This document shows, one piece after another, positions 8,465 through 15,201 of a DNA stretch of 41,493 nucleotides. The notes under the pieces are model-generated. The model ran no database searches and was not told the origin of the DNA. It worked only from the letters and a program-made list of their open reading frames with translations. Made by a program: the position numbers and the translations under genes. Position 1 is the stretch's first letter. Each line of letters opens with the position of its first letter. This DNA comes from Lentilactobacillus sp. Marseille-Q4993 (lineage in GTDB: Bacteria; Bacillota; Bacilli; Lactobacillales; Lactobacillaceae): contig NZ_CATNVB010000023.1 of assembly GCF_951230165.1 (NCBI RefSeq), forward strand, positions 1-41,493, read 5' to 3'.

Positions 8465-8739
8465 TGTTTGCCTCCAGTAATTTCATTTTGGTATTCCTTT
8501 GATTCATCCATAATTTCTCGAAAAACATTAGCGATATATGCCTGTTTGGCAGGATCCTTAATTCTGCTCAGGACTTTATCGATTACTGCGTCCTCGCGAT
8601 TGGAATTGAAAATCGCAATACCGTTTTTTTGTTTATAATCGCCGACCTGATTAACGACCTCAAACCGTTTTTCAAGCAACAGGGTGAGCATATTATCAAG
8701 TTCGTCAATCTGGTTCCGAAAATCGTCTAATTCTGTCAT
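8461..8739 (-). CDS. aroQ: Chorismate mutase, AroQ class
   Basis: This 92-residue all-helical protein matches the stand-alone AroQ fold, which rearranges chorismate to prephenate as an intertwined homodimer. Expected active-site positions are visible: Arg8, Arg25, Lys36 and Glu49 in LDDFRNQIDELD, EKRFEVV, GDYK and NREDAV. It is not fused to a dehydratase or dehydrogenase, so prephenate must diffuse to TyrA. It is 12 bp downstream of the transporter gene and overlaps aroC by 4 bp. Confidence 0.9.
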   Translation of the reverse strand: MTELDDFRNQIDELDNMLTLLLEKRFEVVNQVGDYKQKNGIAIFNSNREDAVIDKVLSRIKDPAKQAYIANVFREIMDESKEYQNEITGGKQ

Positions 8740-8751
8740 TTAGATGGCTCC

Positions 8752-9969
8752 TTATTTTATTTTTGCGGATGATACGTGATCCATGACAAGTTTAGGGTTG
8801 GCAGCAGGAACCTTTTGGGCACAAAGCGCTGCAACTAACGCCAATCCGGTTACAAAAATACCAATAAACACGTCAAGATTCATAATCATCTGGATATTGT
8901 TAGCCAACCAGCCCGTCACTACGGGAACCGTAAAGGTCGCAATACTTCCAAACGTCATGTACAGGCCAGTGATGACTCCCTTTTGAACCGGCAACACCTT
9001 CAATAGCATGTTCAACGCCACTTGGAGAACCCCACCCGCTGCGGTAAAACCAAATGCCCAGCAAGCGATGGTAATCAACAGCTGGTTTGTCAGAACACTG
9101 ATTGAAAGGATAGCAACTAAAGAAATGGCAGTGTTTGTAAGTAAGACCTTCGCCTCAGCAACCCCCATCTTCAGGATAATGAAGGTTACAACAACGCCCA
9201 TGATTGACCCGATACTGTAGAGTGACAACAGGCCGTGAGAAGTGACCATCAATAAGTGCAGCTTTTGGTGAGCAAAAATCGTGATCCACTGGGTAAACAA
9301 AATCATGATGGCCATTGAGGTGAAACCGTAAAGTGATAAAGCAATGGCAGAGATGACTTTACGTGGTTTGGAGATAGTTACTGCTTGTTCCTCTGATTCT
9401 TCTGCCTGCTTCATCGTTGGGAAGTGAATTTTCCGAATGAGGAGGAAGTTAATAACCAACAAGATGAGGGGCAAGACGAATGACCAACCGAACCATAAAT
9501 TACGAGTTTCCAACGTTGCAACGATTAGGGGGAGAATGAATTCACCCATCGACATGAATGCCTTAATGAACACATTCGATGCACTGGAACTACCACCCAT
9601 TTCAACGAATGTTGGGTAAGTCCCTGAATCCAAGGCAGAGTTGGCAATTCCGGCTAAAACAGCGAAGAGAAAGGCAACGATGATGCTCTTGGTCAGTGGA
9701 ATCCCAATAAAGAACCCCGTGTAGCTGGCCATTCCAACCATGATGATCGTCTTGCGGCCAATTCGGTCGGATAGGTAGCCAAACAGGGAGTAAGCAATCA
9801 GCTTACCAATTCCAATTCCTGAAATGACGTACGATACAGTGGCTAATGGTGAGTGCCAAAACTTCTCGAGTTCTTGCATGTTTTGAGTCAAAATGATTAG
9901 CCCAATGCCGTGAACTAGGTAATTAAGGTACAGGCTAATTGATAGTTTGCGTTTTTCGATATGCTCCAT
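8752..9969 (-). CDS. MFS transporter, first gene of the aromatic operon
   Basis: The 405-residue protein has about 12 transmembrane segments and the MFS motif A GYLSDRIGRK at 64-73. It is the promoter-proximal gene of the shikimate/tyrosine operon, preceded by a strong AGGAGG site, and shares the attenuated leader with the aro genes. The substrate is not readable from sequence. By context it should move something related to the pathway: shikimate, quinate or dehydroshikimate inward, or an aromatic amino acid. Import of a precursor is attractive because the operon lacks the genes for DAHP synthase, dehydroquinate synthase and dehydroquinase. Confidence 0.85.
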   Translation of the reverse strand: MEHIEKRKLSISLYLNYLVHGIGLIILTQNMQELEKFWHSPLATVSYVISGIGIGKLIAYSLFGYLSDRIGRKTIIMVGMASYTGFFIGIPLTKSIIVAFLFAVLAGIANSALDSGTYPTFVEMGGSSSASNVFIKAFMSMGEFILPLIVATLETRNLWFGWSFVLPLILLVINFLLIRKIHFPTMKQAEESEEQAVTISKPRKVISAIALSLYGFTSMAIMILFTQWITIFAHQKLHLLMVTSHGLLSLYSIGSIMGVVVTFIILKMGVAEAKVLLTNTAISLVAILSISVLTNQLLITIACWAFGFTAAGGVLQVALNMLLKVLPVQKGVITGLYMTFGSIATFTVPVVTGWLANNIQMIMNLDVFIGIFVTGLALVAALCAQKVPAANPKLVMDHVSSAKIK

Positions 9970-9986
9970 AATTCTCTCCTCCTAAT

Positions 9987-10015
9987 AAAAAAGCCAGCTG
10001 GTAAATCCAGCTGGC
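9987..10015 (-). terminator. Attenuator terminator of the aromatic operon (segments 3:4)
   Basis: In the leftward RNA, GCCAGCTGG (10015-10007) pairs perfectly with CCAGCTGGC (10001-9993) around a 5-nt loop, followed at once by six U residues (9992-9987). It sits between the leader peptide and the first structural gene, whose AGGAGG lies just past the T-run. It can end transcription before the transporter gene. Confidence 0.85.
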
Positions 10016-10142
10016 CCTTCGTGGTAAAAGAAATTCACGGAGACTATCCATTTCACCCAGCTGGATCGTTACGTCTAGCTGGTAGTAAACTAATGCACTT
10101 ACCCATCAGACGCGAACGCTTGTGAGGCGCCCGCGACAAACG
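9993..10142 (-). promoter_or_regulatory. Alternative-pairing leader (antiterminator segments)
   Basis: Four copies of a CCAGCTGG-type sequence lie in the leader RNA: segment 1 CCAGCTAG (10082-10075), segment 2 CCAGCTGG (10064-10057), segment 3 (10015-10007) and segment 4 (10001-9993). Segment 2 pairs with 3 over 10 bp (ATCCAGCTGG), competing with the 9-bp 3:4 terminator; 1 pairs with 2 less well. A further 7-bp hairpin (10142-10136 with 10123-10117) follows the leader peptide stop. This layout is that of trp/his-type attenuators. The actual fold is not computed. Confidence 0.7.
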
Positions 10143-10146
10143 GACG

Positions 10147-10209
10147 CTATCTAAACCAATATAGATAGCCATAATAATAAGTGTTTAAGTTTAAAGTGAA
10201 TTGTCGCAT
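10147..10209 (-). CDS. Tyr-rich leader peptide of the aromatic operon
   Basis: An ATG at 10209, 8-9 nt after AAAGGA, opens a 20-codon frame ending in TAG at 10147-10149. The second half reads TYYYGYLYWFR: five Tyr codons, three of them consecutive, plus one Trp and one Phe within ten residues, with another Phe at position 4. It lies between a consensus promoter and an intrinsic terminator upstream of genes that make tyrosine. The inferred role is to stall ribosomes when charged tRNA-Tyr is scarce, favouring the antiterminator. No T-box consensus is seen in the leader. It is too short for usual gene callers. Confidence 0.8.
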   Translation of the reverse strand: MRQFTLNLNTYYYGYLYWFR

Positions 10210-10241
10210 GACAGTCATCCTTTCATTTGTATGTTGAATAC

Positions 10242-10270
10242 ATTAAAACAAAATTAGAATATGATGTCAA
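10242..10270 (-). promoter_or_regulatory. Promoter of the leader peptide and aromatic operon
   Basis: On the minus strand TTGACA (10270-10265) is followed after exactly 17 bp by TTTAAT (10247-10242). This is a near-consensus sigma-A promoter. Transcription would start near 10235, giving a leader of about 265 nt before the first large gene. Confidence 0.8.
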
Positions 10271-10598
10271 TGGTTAATTGTAAATTAATGATTAAGTTGA
10301 CGATACGGAACTAATTTTTTGATTAAGTAACGAAACCAGTTCTTTTACAGTACTTATGGAACGTGGTGGGCACAGCTTTGAACTTTTCTAAAATTCGAAA
10401 ATTTCAAAACCTGACCTTATCGTAAGGAGTAAACTCCTAACGATAATTTCACCACTGATAAGTATTGTTTTTTCACTGGTTTCTCAAACACACTAATCAG
10501 TTTCTTTAACCTATAATACAACAATGATTGAACAAACAACATACATAGACGTTTTCATTGCTAATCACAAAGAAACACTAGACCTTCAGCCGTGAAAT
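10271..10598. other. Intergenic region with an orphan 14-bp palindrome
   Basis: Between the aromatic promoter and the IS element no credible gene is seen. At 10417-10446 a 14-bp inverted repeat (TTATCGTAAGGAGT and its near-complement, one mismatch) surrounds a 2-nt loop. Its right arm runs into ACGATAATTTCA, the half-core seen in hairpins elsewhere in the window. No T-run adjoins it. It may be a remnant of a terminator or an operator far upstream of the promoter. Confidence 0.5.
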
Positions 10599-10634
10599 GA
10601 GGCTGGGACATAAGTCCCAGCTAACGCAAAAAAA

Positions 10635-10665
10635 CTTCGGAAATTAATTTTTCCGAAGCTTTTTT
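10635..10665 (+). terminator. Insulating terminator at the left end of the IS1182 element
   Basis: CTTCGGAAA (10635-10643) and TTTCCGAAG (10650-10658) form a 9-bp stem followed by CTTTTTT. It faces rightward and would stop read-in transcription before the transposase gene at 10742. Confidence 0.75.
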
Positions 10666-10741
10666 GAATTCTATGTAGCACAGAGAATTCAACTCTGCTA
10701 TTCTTAAATCGACGAAAGCCCAAGGATAGGAGCGAATCTCT

Positions 10742-12379
10742 ATGTATAGACATTATAACAATAACCAGACCAGTTTAACATTGCCATTGGAAATTTCAAT
10801 TTCAGAAACGCACATCGTCCGCGCCATTAGCGCGTTTGTGGATACTATTCCATATAAATTAGTTTATGGTGAAGAGTCAGCCTTTGGCCGACCCCAATAT
10901 TCACCGTTAACGATGCTCAAAATGATGTTATTTGCCTACTCACGGAAAGTGTTTTCTGGGCGAAAAATTCAACAAATGGCCGAAGAAAACATTCCAATGA
11001 AATGGTTGATTGATAACAGTCTGTTAAGTGACGAAGCGATCTTTATCGATGGCACCAAAATCCTCTCCGATGCCAATAAGTATTCTTTTGTTTGGCGAAA
11101 AAGCACGGAAAAATTTGAAAGTAAGTTGGACCAGAAAACACAGAACTTGTTTAACGAGTTGATTCAAAATAAAGTCAATCTAGCAGTAGAAAGTGAAATG
11201 GATCCGACGGATCCCAAAACACTTGAAGCTGAAGTGACTGCACTGGACACCGAGATTAATGAATTAGATCAACAAATCAAAACCGAAAAGGTGATTCCTG
11301 GCGGATCAGCCAGGAAACAACGTCGTCGTAAGTTAAAACATTTTCGTCATCTAGTACGAGATGAATACTTACCCCGTAAACAAAAATATCGCCAATATCA
11401 TAAGTGGTTCGGTAATCGGACCATTTTCTCTAAAACGGACCATGATGCAACTTTTATGCGGATGAAAGAAGATCCGATGCAAAATGGCCAGTTGAAGCCG
11501 GGGTGCAATCTGCAAATCGCTACCCAATCACAATTTATCCTCTACTATCAAGTTAATCAACGTCCTACGGACCAACGCACTTTAATTTCATTTTTAAAAG
11601 CAATGAACTTTACTCAAACTCCAGTTAAATATATTGTCGCCGATGCAGGATACGGAAGTGAACAAAATTATAAATTTATCGAAGATGAGTTAGGAAAAGT
11701 GCCATTAATTCCGTACACGATGTACTTAAAGGAGCAATCAACAAAATATCAAACTGATTCTAGTAAAGTGATGAACTGGGAATATCACTCAGACGAAGAT
11801 TACTATGTGGATAATCACAATATTCGTTTTTCATATTATGGTCGTAGTCATCGAAAAGATACGAGCGGATTTGAACGTGATTTTAAAGTATATCAAGCCG
11901 ATGAGTATGATGATCCAGAGGGTTACTACTGGTCAACAACCCAATCCGGTAACCAACGAAGAATCAAGATCAACCCCAAATGGGAATCACAAAAGAAATA
12001 TGTACGTGAACAGCTTTCAAGTCCTGAAGGAAAGGCTATTTTCGCTAAGCGAAAATTAGAAGATGAGCCAGCCTTCGGAAATTTGAAGGCTAATTTGCGT
12101 TTCCGTCGATTATCGGTACGTGGATTAAGACAAGTAAATAATGGATTAGGGATTATCCTAATGGCAGCAAATATGAATAAATTGGCCTTGATGATGGCCA
12201 ATTTTTCTTATTTTTTACTGATAAAAGAAAAACTGGATCATATTTTTCAAAAAGTCATGAAAAATATGATCCAGTTTATTTATTGGCGGGACTTATGTCC
12301 CGGCCTCAGGGTAGTATTTGAGACTACAGGCTCAAATCTATCCCCACGGCGTTCCAAGGTCAAAGTGGTTCGTGTTTAG
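10742..12379 (+). CDS. IS1182-family transposase (C-terminus reads out of the element)
   Basis: This DDE-type transposase has the characteristic start with LPLEISI and P.YSPLTMLKMMLFAYSRKVFSGRKI, an FIDGTK segment near residue 100, and a later IVADAGYGSE near residue 300. The ATG at 10742 has AGGAG 9 nt upstream. The open frame runs to 12379, past the element's right end at 12307, so about the last 24 residues are host-derived. A T6 run at 12211-12216 is suspicious: with one T fewer, the frame would stop at 12219-12221, just before the 20-bp hairpin, giving a 493-residue protein. The extended tail (after about residue 490) is therefore probably a frameshift artefact or mutation. Activity is uncertain. 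Confidence 0.85.
   Translation: MYRHYNNNQTSLTLPLEISISETHIVRAISAFVDTIPYKLVYGEESAFGRPQYSPLTMLKMMLFAYSRKVFSGRKIQQMAEENIPMKWLIDNSLLSDEAIFIDGTKILSDANKYSFVWRKSTEKFESKLDQKTQNLFNELIQNKVNLAVESEMDPTDPKTLEAEVTALDTEINELDQQIKTEKVIPGGSARKQRRRKLKHFRHLVRDEYLPRKQKYRQYHKWFGNRTIFSKTDHDATFMRMKEDPMQNGQLKPGCNLQIATQSQFILYYQVNQRPTDQRTLISFLKAMNFTQTPVKYIVADAGYGSEQNYKFIEDELGKVPLIPYTMYLKEQSTKYQTDSSKVMNWEYHSDEDYYVDNHNIRFSYYGRSHRKDTSGFERDFKVYQADEYDDPEGYYWSTTQSGNQRRIKINPKWESQKKYVREQLSSPEGKAIFAKRKLEDEPAFGNLKANLRFRRLSVRGLRQVNNGLGIILMAANMNKLALMMANFSYFLLIKEKLDHIFQKVMKNMIQFIYWRDLCPGLRVVFETTGSNLSPRRSKVKVVRV
12230..12277. terminator. Perfect 20-bp inverted repeat near the IS1182 right end
   Basis: AAACTGGATCATATTTTTCA (12230-12249) is followed by an 8-nt loop and its exact complement (12258-12277). 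It lies just inside the right terminal repeat and would end the transposase transcript; in the present frame it is also translated, which is unusual and supports a lost stop codon upstream. Confidence 0.65.
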
Positions 12380-12385
12380 TATTTC

Positions 12386-12417
12386 AAAAAGGCCCCCACC
12401 GTTCCCGATGAGGGCCT
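12386..12417 (-). terminator. Terminator of the 12427-14568 surface-protein gene
   Basis: On the minus strand AGGCCC and GGGCCT pair across a 16-nt loop and are followed by five U residues (12390-12386). It lies 10 bp after the stop codon. Confidence 0.75.
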
Positions 12418-12426
12418 CCTACTCTA

Positions 12427-14568
12427 TTATTTTGTATGCGTTACTTTAACGAAATTGCTGTTTGCAGTGACGTAACCACCGGCAACGAAGTAACGTTTTG
12501 CACCAGTATACTTTGTACTATATTTGTGAGAATAATCATATTTCTTAACAGTTAATCGAGTTCCTTTACGGATATATTTCTTAACGTACTTAAAGTTAAC
12601 ATCGCTATAAAGTTTGATTGTCCGTTTGACAGTAATCTGCTTAGGTTGCTTTACCTTGCCCATTTGAATGAGCTTGCGGTTACCAGTGATGTAGTTGCCA
12701 TCACTAAGCAGAATGTAGCGACTAGCCAAATTGTGAGAAGTGATGCCCTTTACCTTGAGAGTCGTTCCCTGTTTGTGATTCTTTACCTTGCCAGTCAGGT
12801 TCTTGTTCTTGTACTCATTCACACCAAGTGGGCTGATAACTGTGAACTGTTTGTGCATTGACCGGTAATATACAGGAAGGACGTACTTGGTGTTGGCGGT
12901 GATGTAGCCCCTCATCCCATACGTACTGCTGTGGTGGTTCACATCCCGAACGTAATAACGCAACCGTCCCTGTTTGGAACGCTCATAACCCTTTACGACA
13001 AACATTGGCCGGTAAACACGTGGCTTTTTAGTATAGAATTGCAGGCGTTCTTTCTTATTGAAGGTTTTGCCGGCATACATGTAAATGTGATTTGTTGAGT
13101 AAACGACGTCGCCTTCAACAGCAATCAACCCACCCTGCATCTCTGTGTGGGTTGGCGTAACGTTGCCACTTGGTGGGGTAACAGCAGGTGTGTTATTGCC
13201 GCCATGATTTGGAGTTGGCTCAGGACTTGTTGCTGCCTTAACAATCAAATCAGGGGTAATCGCCGTATCATTGCCGTGACCAGTGTAAGTCATCGAATTA
13301 TAGCCCTTACTATCCGTGAATTGAACTGTTACTGGATACACCCCAGGTTGTGGATTCTTAGGATCAAACGATTCATTAGTCTCTTTTCCATCCACATATC
13401 GGTGACCAATACTATACTGGGCAAAATTATCTAGTAGCAGTGGTGTATTAGGGGCATCAAAATGATAGGCCTTAGTTACAAACGACTTTGCCTCCAATGG
13501 ATAGTTTTTGTCCGCAGTACTGATAGTGACGTTCCGAGTATCAAGAATTGGTGAGAACGCAAATTTCTCCTTAGGAAAATATGATAATGCCGTTGTATTT
13601 TTAGAAGATGTCACCTGACCACTGGTTCCGTGATTTCCTTCAAACCAGGGTGTGATGTTAGCTTTAGCATCCCTACCCTCTTGGCTTGGGATTTCAACAG
13701 AGAATGTTGCACTAATTCCATCAACCCCTTTATTCGCTGCGGGCCAATTCTTCATCGTGATGACAAAGCCACCATCAACATTTGCCGGCGCGCTAATTGT
13801 GTAGTCTTTACTATCAATAACATTATTCCAACTATCAAAAACCTTAACGCTGTTCTTATCAATTGGATAATTTGACTGCACATATAGTTTTTGATTACTG
13901 TATTTATCCATTCCCTTAACATTAGCTTGAGCATAGGCCGTCATTCTGCGATTAATAAAGAAGTACTGCGTATCTGTAAAGGCATCCTGCATATCAGCAG
14001 GAATATTATTCAGAGAAATAAAAGTCTGATTAGTTTTAAGCCCAAACACCTCAGTTGAGGGCGTGTCACCTCCCGGAGTCGGGTTGGGGTCCGTCTTATC
14101 AACCGTTAATTTATGTTGGTAATTGATGTTTAACCCCTTAACACTGACATTAGATGTCACTTCTTTACCGCTGGGATTTGATAATCCTACCCGGACGGTA
14201 AACGTGACTGGGTCACCAACTACTGTTGATAGATCTAGTTCTGGCGTAATTGTGACCACATTGCCCGTTTTTTTAGCATCAATGTCAACGTTGTCACTAT
14301 TTAAATCACCAACTAAACTACCATCGTTGTCGCCAAAGGTGATCTGAATTGGTTTATCCTTGGTAAAGCCTTTGATTTCAGACTTCGGAATACTAAACGT
14401 AAAATTGGCTGAATCCTGGGTACTTACTAATCCAGTATTTTTTTCAAAATTTGTCGTAACGGTTGCTGCTTTGGAGTTCAGTCCCGTCGCAATAAACGCA
14501 ACAAGAAATACTCCCAACGTCATTAGCAGTATCCTAAAACTTTTAGCTAACGTTCTGCTACTATCCAT
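12427..14568 (-). CDS. Secreted surface protein with C-terminal DUF5776-type modules (713 aa)
   Basis: A signal peptide (about residues 1-35, LLMTLGVFLVAFIATG core) directs export. Residues ~36-440 are beta-rich and probably Ig-like, with SANFTFSIPKSEIKGFT and several GT[VY].V-type strands; no enzyme motif is seen. A Pro/Thr-rich linker (TSPEPTPNHGG onwards, ~445-475) leads to three related ~75-residue modules to the C-terminus. These carry PMFVVKGYERSKQGRLRYYV, GVNEYKNKNLTGKVKNHKQG and IKLYSDVNFKYVKKYIRKG. They are very basic and shared with four other proteins here, so a cell-wall binding role is inferred. There is no LPXTG. The ATG at 14568 follows a GGGGGG tract. Ligand unknown; adhesin is the best guess. 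Confidence 0.85.
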   Translation of the reverse strand: MDSSRTLAKSFRILLMTLGVFLVAFIATGLNSKAATVTTNFEKNTGLVSTQDSANFTFSIPKSEIKGFTKDKPIQITFGDNDGSLVGDLNSDNVDIDAKKTGNVVTITPELDLSTVVGDPVTFTVRVGLSNPSGKEVTSNVSVKGLNINYQHKLTVDKTDPNPTPGGDTPSTEVFGLKTNQTFISLNNIPADMQDAFTDTQYFFINRRMTAYAQANVKGMDKYSNQKLYVQSNYPIDKNSVKVFDSWNNVIDSKDYTISAPANVDGGFVITMKNWPAANKGVDGISATFSVEIPSQEGRDAKANITPWFEGNHGTSGQVTSSKNTTALSYFPKEKFAFSPILDTRNVTISTADKNYPLEAKSFVTKAYHFDAPNTPLLLDNFAQYSIGHRYVDGKETNESFDPKNPQPGVYPVTVQFTDSKGYNSMTYTGHGNDTAITPDLIVKAATSPEPTPNHGGNNTPAVTPPSGNVTPTHTEMQGGLIAVEGDVVYSTNHIYMYAGKTFNKKERLQFYTKKPRVYRPMFVVKGYERSKQGRLRYYVRDVNHHSSTYGMRGYITANTKYVLPVYYRSMHKQFTVISPLGVNEYKNKNLTGKVKNHKQGTTLKVKGITSHNLASRYILLSDGNYITGNRKLIQMGKVKQPKQITVKRTIKLYSDVNFKYVKKYIRKGTRLTVKKYDYSHKYSTKYTGAKRYFVAGGYVTANSNFVKVTHTK

Positions 14569-14621
14569 AATTGTCCCCCCATATGTATACTACGTGATAC
14601 TACCCCCACTTTATCACTCTG

Positions 14622-14627
14622 TGTCAA
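14622..14627 (-). promoter_or_regulatory. Possible -35 element for the 12427-14568 gene
   Basis: A perfect TTGACA occurs on the minus strand, 54 bp upstream of the start. The best -10-like match (TAGTAT) is at 19-bp spacing, longer than ideal, within a GTAGTATCAC/GTAGTATAC direct repeat. Only the -35 is convincing. Confidence 0.4.
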
Positions 14628-14768
14628 TTTGTTAATGCTATATCGAGTTATTGTGCCATTTTGTAAAAACGTTGATTATCTCTTGGGTCAATTAATTGAG
14701 CACGTTATTTCTCTTTCCATGTTGATTATGGCAAAATGAAGCTATTAAAAAGTAAGGGGGATTTCAAA

Positions 14769-15155
14769 ATGCATGCATATCGTGAATTCTGGAGCAAGAT
14801 GTTTGTTTTCAATGCAACCGCAACCCGGACTCAATACTGGCCAGCATATTTGATTAATATTTTATTTGTTTTTATCGTAGCGCTTCTGACTGGTCAGTAT
14901 AACGAGATTGGCAACTACGCCAACTATAATGGTGACTTTCCAAATAATTCGTTTACCTTTGCAATTTTTACATTATTAGTTTGGGTCGCTAACTTCACCA
15001 TCAGAGCAAGACGGCTACACGATTCGGATCACAGCAATTGGTGGTTATTGATTGGAATTATTCCACTTATCGGGGACATCTGGTTGTTTGTTCTATTACT
15101 ACTACCATCCAATCCAAACTCACGCTGGACGGTTAACCAATCCGACGTTGATTAA
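14769..15155 (+). CDS. DUF805-family membrane protein
   Basis: From the ATG at 14769 (8 nt after AAGGGGG) it encodes 128 residues; the open frame extends 11 codons further up without a ribosome site. Three hydrophobic segments surround the family signature RARRLHDSDHSNWWLL, and the end LLPSNPNSRW resembles the usual 'G..GPN.YG' tail. DUF805 proteins are inner-membrane proteins of unknown function. It stands alone on the plus strand between two leftward surface genes, with its own bidirectional terminator at 15166. Confidence 0.85.
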   Translation: MHAYREFWSKMFVFNATATRTQYWPAYLINILFVFIVALLTGQYNEIGNYANYNGDFPNNSFTFAIFTLLVWVANFTIRARRLHDSDHSNWWLLIGIIPLIGDIWLFVLLLLPSNPNSRWTVNQSDVD

Positions 15156-15165
15156 ATTTCAGACC

Positions 15166-15193
15166 AAAAAAAGACTCGATTCGAGTCTTTTTT
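15166..15193. terminator. Bidirectional terminator between convergent genes
   Basis: AAAAAAAGACTCGA and TCGAGTCTTTTTT form a hairpin flanked by A and T tracts. It serves the rightward DUF805 gene and the leftward surface gene at 15202. Confidence 0.9.
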
Positions 15194-15201
15194 ATTTGAA
15201 A

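Larger units (their letters stand above)
10599..12307 (+). mobile_element. IS1182-family insertion sequence
   Basis: The element is 1709 bp with 20-bp terminal inverted repeats differing at one base: GAGGCTGGGACATAAGTCCC (10599-10618) and the complement at 12288-12307. The left repeat itself can fold (CTGGGAC with GTCCCAG). Single-gene organisation, size and transposase type fit IS1182. A terminator hairpin follows the left end and a perfect 20-bp inverted repeat precedes the right end, insulating it from outside transcription. I see no target-site duplication. It sits between the aromatic operon leader and a surface-protein terminator, disrupting neither. Confidence 0.9.

Noticed and set aside
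9970-10235. T-box riboswitch as the control of the aromatic operon
   Set aside because: No AGGGTGGNACCGCG-type T-box sequence; the Tyr-rich peptide and alternating segments explain control better.
10524-10595. Short rightward frame MIEQTTYIDVFIANHKETLD... just before the IS1182 element
   Set aside because: No ribosome site, weak promoter, ends before the element, no family recognised.
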